A DNA stretch of 49,987 nucleotides from Rhodospirillales bacterium (GTDB lineage: Bacteria; Pseudomonadota; Alphaproteobacteria; Reyranellales; Reyranellaceae). The DNA is taken from positions 1-49,987 of the forward strand of contig WHTW01000044.1 in assembly GCA_009377525.1 (NCBI GenBank). The letters are read 5' to 3'. Shown here piece by piece: positions 47,170-49,987 of this stretch. The notes under the pieces are model-generated. The model saw only the letters and a list, made by a program, of their open reading frames with translations, ran no database searches and was not told the origin of the DNA. The position numbers and the translations under genes were made by a program. Each line of letters opens with the position of its first letter. Within the stretch, counting starts at the first letter, position 1.

Positions 47170-48665
47170 TCGCCAACGATCCCTACGCCGAGCTCGAACG
47201 CCGCTTCGCGCGGCTGAGCGCGGTCAACCGCGCCAGCTCGATCCTGAACTGGGACCGCTCGACCATGATGCCGCCGGGCGCCAGCGAGGACCGGGCCGAC
47301 CAGCTCGCGACCCTGGGCGTGATCGCCCATGGCATGATCGCCGCCCCCGACATGCCCGAGCTGCTGTCGCGGGCGGAGGAGGGGGGCAAGGGGCTGGATC
47401 GATGGCGCGCCGCCAACCTGCGTGAGATGCGCCGGCTGTGGGTCCACGAGAGCGCGCTGCCGGCCGACCTGGTCGAGGCGCGCACGCGCGCCGCGTCAGC
47501 CTGCGAGATGGTCTGGCGCGAGGCCAGGAAGAACGCCGACTTCGAGTCGCTGCTGCCGACGCTCAGCGAAGTGCTGGCCGTGATGCGCCGCGTCGGCGAG
47601 GCCAAGGCGGCGGCGCTCGGCACCTCGCCCTACGACGCGCTGCTCGACGAGTTCGAGCCGGGCGGCCGTTCGGCGCGCATCGACGAGCTGTTCGACGAAC
47701 TGCGCGCCTTCCTGCCCGAGCTTTTAGGCCGCGTCATGGAACGCCAGGCAAGCGCCGGCAAGCCGCTCGAGCTCGACGGCCCGTTCCCCGTCGAGCAGCA
47801 GCGCAGGCTGGGCGAGGAATTGATCCGCCTGATCGGCTTCGATTTCACGCGCGGCCGGCTCGACGTCTCGGCGCATCCCTTCACCGGCGGCACGGCCGAC
47901 GATGTGCGCATCACCACGCGCTACGACGAAGCCGATTTCGCACGCGCGCTGATGGCTGTGCTGCACGAGACCGGCCACGGGCTGTACGAAGCCGGCTTGC
48001 CGCGCGACTGGCGCCGCCAGCCGGTCGGCAATGCGCGCGGCATGGCGCTGCACGAAAGCCAGTCGCTGCTGATGGAGATGCAGGCCTGCCGCAGCGACGC
48101 CTTCCTCGAGTTCGCGGCGCCGCGCATGCGCGCCGCCTTCGGCAAGGATGGCCCGGCCTGGGCGGCGGACAACATCCATCGCCTCCACACGCGCGTGGCG
48201 CCGGGCTATATCCGCGTCGACGCCGACGAGGTGACCTATCCCCTGCACATCATGCTGCGCTACCGGCTCGAGCGGGCGATGCTGGCCGGCGACCTCAAGC
48301 TCGCCGACCTGCCCGGCGCCTGGAACGAGGGCATGCGCGAGCTTTTGGGCGTCGTCCCGCCAGACGACTCGCTGGGCTGCCTGCAGGACATCCATTGGCC
48401 GGACGGCGGCTGGGGCTATTTCCCGACCTACACTCTGGGGGCATTGGCCGCGGCCCAGCTCTTCGCTGCCGCCCGGCGGGCCGAGCCCGGCCTGATGGCC
48501 GCCATCGGCAAGGGCGATTTTGTGCCCCTGCTGGCCTGGCTGCGGGACAATGTGCACGGCAAGGGCTCGCTCGAAAGCACCGACGAGATCCTGATCGAGG
48601 CCACCGGCGACCGCCTTGGGACCGCCGCCTTCAAGGCCCATCTGGAATCCCGCTACCTGTCATAG
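47166..48665 (+). CDS. M32-family metallocarboxypeptidase
   Basis: 499-aa cytosolic zinc carboxypeptidase of the Taq/Pfu type. The zinc motif is His267-Glu268-x-x-His271 in LMAVLHETGHGLYEAGLP. Other family blocks are SSILNWDRSTMMPPGASEDR near the N-terminus, HPFTGGTADDVRITTRYDE, and RVDADEVTYPLHIMLRYRLE. It removes C-terminal residues from peptides. The ATGA overlap with the SURF1 gene means translational coupling although the functions seem unrelated. Confidence 0.95.
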   Translation: MIANDPYAELERRFARLSAVNRASSILNWDRSTMMPPGASEDRADQLATLGVIAHGMIAAPDMPELLSRAEEGGKGLDRWRAANLREMRRLWVHESALPADLVEARTRAASACEMVWREARKNADFESLLPTLSEVLAVMRRVGEAKAAALGTSPYDALLDEFEPGGRSARIDELFDELRAFLPELLGRVMERQASAGKPLELDGPFPVEQQRRLGEELIRLIGFDFTRGRLDVSAHPFTGGTADDVRITTRYDEADFARALMAVLHETGHGLYEAGLPRDWRRQPVGNARGMALHESQSLLMEMQACRSDAFLEFAAPRMRAAFGKDGPAWAADNIHRLHTRVAPGYIRVDADEVTYPLHIMLRYRLERAMLAGDLKLADLPGAWNEGMRELLGVVPPDDSLGCLQDIHWPDGGWGYFPTYTLGALAAAQLFAAARRAEPGLMAAIGKGDFVPLLAWLRDNVHGKGSLESTDEILIEATGDRLGTAAFKAHLESRYLS

Positions 48666-48795
48666 AGGCTGTCTGGGAGTACGAACGGCGATCACAAGGC
48701 TGACGCCGATCACACCGTGGCCGTGATCTCGCACTACGGCATCCACATTGCAAAGAGGCGGTCGCCACGACTTTCCCTCCGGCTGCGAATGTCTT

Positions 48796-49737
48796 TCACG
48801 TTGGCGCGGCTGCATCTCCGGAACTGGCTTCTTTGGCAACGTGCTTGCGGAGCATTTCCGTTAAGTCTTCGTACTGAAAATACCGACAGACCAGCAAGGC
48901 GAGCGCCGCGAGTATCTGGCCCAAGGCTTCAAGCGACTCCTCCATACCGCGCTCCTGAAAGACGCCGCCGACTACCGGTGTTTTGTCATTGTGCATGTTC
49001 GGCAGAGTCTGTGCGGAGATGTGGACATACTTCTCGCACAACTCCGCATACCAATCTTCATCCGCGAGAACGGGCGCACAGTCCTTGGCAGCTTCAAGTA
49101 GCAGGCGCACCTTGACCGGGCTGAATTCCCTGAGTCGAGTTTTCTTGCCTGCCTGTAACCATTTGGCAAATGCAGTCTTATCAAAAACGGAAAGGAGAAC
49201 GATATTGTTCGTCTCTCCAATCGCGCGAACGAGGTTTAAAGCTTCATCATAGTAACCAAGTAGGATGAGGTTGTAAGCGGCCGCGCCGAGATTATGCGCC
49301 CTGCCACACAACGACTCGAATACATGGCCGGTGTTCCAACACTTTCGATGACATGTGGCGGCCTGATAGAGCGCGCAAAGGCTTGTACCGATCAAATCTC
49401 TATTGGCGTCCACAGTCCTGTTACTCGCGCTTTGCACTTCGGAAAATTTTGCGTTCGCTTGCATTAACGCAAGATAGTCCGCACCCGTCGGCAAACTGTG
49501 GCTAGGCGCATACGGGTCTTGGGGCTGACTAAGCCGAATGATATGCGATGCAACCATCCTTGTTCGATTAGCGGCGGATTCCTCCGTTCGCATGAAGTAA
49601 ATTTGCACGGGTCCCCATGCCTCGCTGTCAAACCAAAACCTACCGCAGCGCGGGCAATCTATGGATGGGCCGCTGTCAGGCGACGGTCCGCTTCCCTTGG
49701 CCGGCGTCTTGCAAATGAAGCACTCGCGATTGTTCAT
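48796..49737 (-). CDS. Hypothetical protein with N-terminal zinc ribbon
   Basis: 313-aa protein not recognised. Cys6, Cys9, Cys28 and Cys31 (RECFICK ... IDCPRCGRFW) form a likely zinc ribbon. The rest looks helical: AHNLGAAAYNLILLGYYDEA, LNLVRAIGETNNIVLLSVF, FSPVKVRLLLEAAKDCAPVL, then ERGMEESLEALGQILAALAL. The helical part loosely recalls DUF5677-like or HEPN-type domains, but no catalytic motif is clear. Codon use is less GC-biased than in all neighbours, which suggests recent transfer. The start at 49737 is chosen so that Cys6 is near the N-terminus; the frame remains open upstream without similarity. Such proteins are sometimes found in defence islands; nothing here proves it. Confidence 0.65.
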   Translation of the reverse strand: MNNRECFICKTPAKGSGPSPDSGPSIDCPRCGRFWFDSEAWGPVQIYFMRTEESAANRTRMVASHIIRLSQPQDPYAPSHSLPTGADYLALMQANAKFSEVQSASNRTVDANRDLIGTSLCALYQAATCHRKCWNTGHVFESLCGRAHNLGAAAYNLILLGYYDEALNLVRAIGETNNIVLLSVFDKTAFAKWLQAGKKTRLREFSPVKVRLLLEAAKDCAPVLADEDWYAELCEKYVHISAQTLPNMHNDKTPVVGGVFQERGMEESLEALGQILAALALLVCRYFQYEDLTEMLRKHVAKEASSGDAAAPT

Positions 49738-49769
49738 GTAGCAACTATACCGGGCGGCCAGCGCGCGAG

Positions 49770-49987
49770 CTATTCGGTATCCGAGAGTAGCGAAGCATCC
49801 TCGTGAGGTGGGTATTGGAGAAGCCGCATCACTCCCGCTTTGTCTCCAGCGGCGGCTCGCCGGCATACAGGGCCATAGTTGATCGCCTTGACCTTGTGGC
49901 CGATTTGGGCGGTGGGCACTTCCTTTGCGTCCCTAAGTGTCAGTCCGGAAACATATTGAATCCGGTGAATCGGTTGTGATTCAAGAG
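49770..49987 (-). CDS. 3' end of an unidentified gene, cut by the window edge
   Basis: An open frame of 71 codons enters from the right edge and stops with TAG at 49770-49772. It reads IQYVSGLTLRDAKEVPTAQI, then NYGPVCRRAAAGDKAGVMRL, and ends PPHEDASLLSDTE. The RRAAAGDKAGVMRLL stretch vaguely resembles an ankyrin-type helix pair. It is on the same strand as the zinc-ribbon gene and 32 nt upstream, so the two could be co-transcribed. Low certainty because only the C-terminus is visible. Confidence 0.4.
   Translation of the reverse strand, partial: LESQPIHRIQYVSGLTLRDAKEVPTAQIGHKVKAINYGPVCRRAAAGDKAGVMRLLQYPPHEDASLLSDTE

Noticed and set aside
48666..48795. GATCAC/GTGATC palindromic hairpin after the M32 peptidase gene
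   Set aside because: Only 6-bp arms and no U-tract. It could be chance in GC-rich DNA and was not listed as a feature.

Overview
The window is high-GC DNA from a free-living alphaproteobacterium. The evidence is the yqeY-dnaG-rpoD block, the carAB-greA order, an aa3 oxidase cluster with CtaB/CtaG/SURF1, tripartite-tricarboxylate (Bug-type) uptake, and GC-rich palindromic repeats between genes. A Rhodospirillales or Reyranella-like host is a guess; the sequence alone does not settle the genus.

Layout: 0.1-5.2 kb carries the macromolecular-synthesis genes rpoD, dnaG and yqeY on the minus strand. 5.3-10.4 kb carries carA, carB and greA on the plus strand. 10.4-16.1 kb holds yciB, an NTF2-like protein with an Lrp regulator, trxB, a LysR regulator, a small-RNA gene with its own terminator, and a glycosyltransferase-like protein. 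16.0-20.5 kb is a minus-strand acyl-CoA catabolic operon: substrate receptor, enoyl-CoA hydratase, GIY-YIG-like protein, acyl-CoA dehydrogenase and CoA transferase. 20.6-24.7 kb is an envelope redox neighbourhood: msrP, an Mpo1-like protein, two paralogous exported thioredoxin-fold proteins and a decayed ATPase/GNAT gene. 24.8-31.3 kb holds an EF-G paralogue, a frameshifted multi-PAS histidine kinase and a ClpX-type zinc-finger/HTH protein behind twin operators. 31.4-38.7 kb holds an aminotransferase, the ATP-grasp/alpha-E/transglutaminase trio, an enoyl reductase and a cyclophilin. 39.0-48.7 kb holds an orphan degenerate secretion ATPase, the cytochrome c oxidase cluster (coxB-ctaD-ctaB-small protein-ctaG-ctaE-DUF983-SURF1) and an M32 carboxypeptidase. 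A less GC-rich unknown gene lies at the right edge.

Three things stand out. (1) One of the two exported thioredoxin-fold genes (22781-23215, minus) has a single in-frame TGA exactly where the first residue of the CxxC motif should be, giving U-G-G-C. It is followed at the right distance by a hairpin with a bulged U and a GU-containing loop, like the bacterial SECIS of E. coli fdhF. It may be an undescribed selenoprotein; a nonsense mutation is the competing explanation. (2) Two intergenic units about 7 kb apart (4378-4600 and 11391-11612) share a sigma-70 promoter with identical spacing, a conserved 5' start and a 19-nt loop closed by a stem with a compensatory base change. This looks like a two-copy small-RNA family. 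(3) A family of intergenic palindromes keeps a TCC loop while the stem sequence changes; one copy is a double, cruciform-like element inside the ATP-grasp operon.

Several genes carry real or apparent frameshifts (CoA transferase C-terminus, histidine kinase, ATPase/GNAT pseudogene), and three short exact duplications sit at gene boundaries, so sequencing accuracy should be kept in mind when reading these cases.
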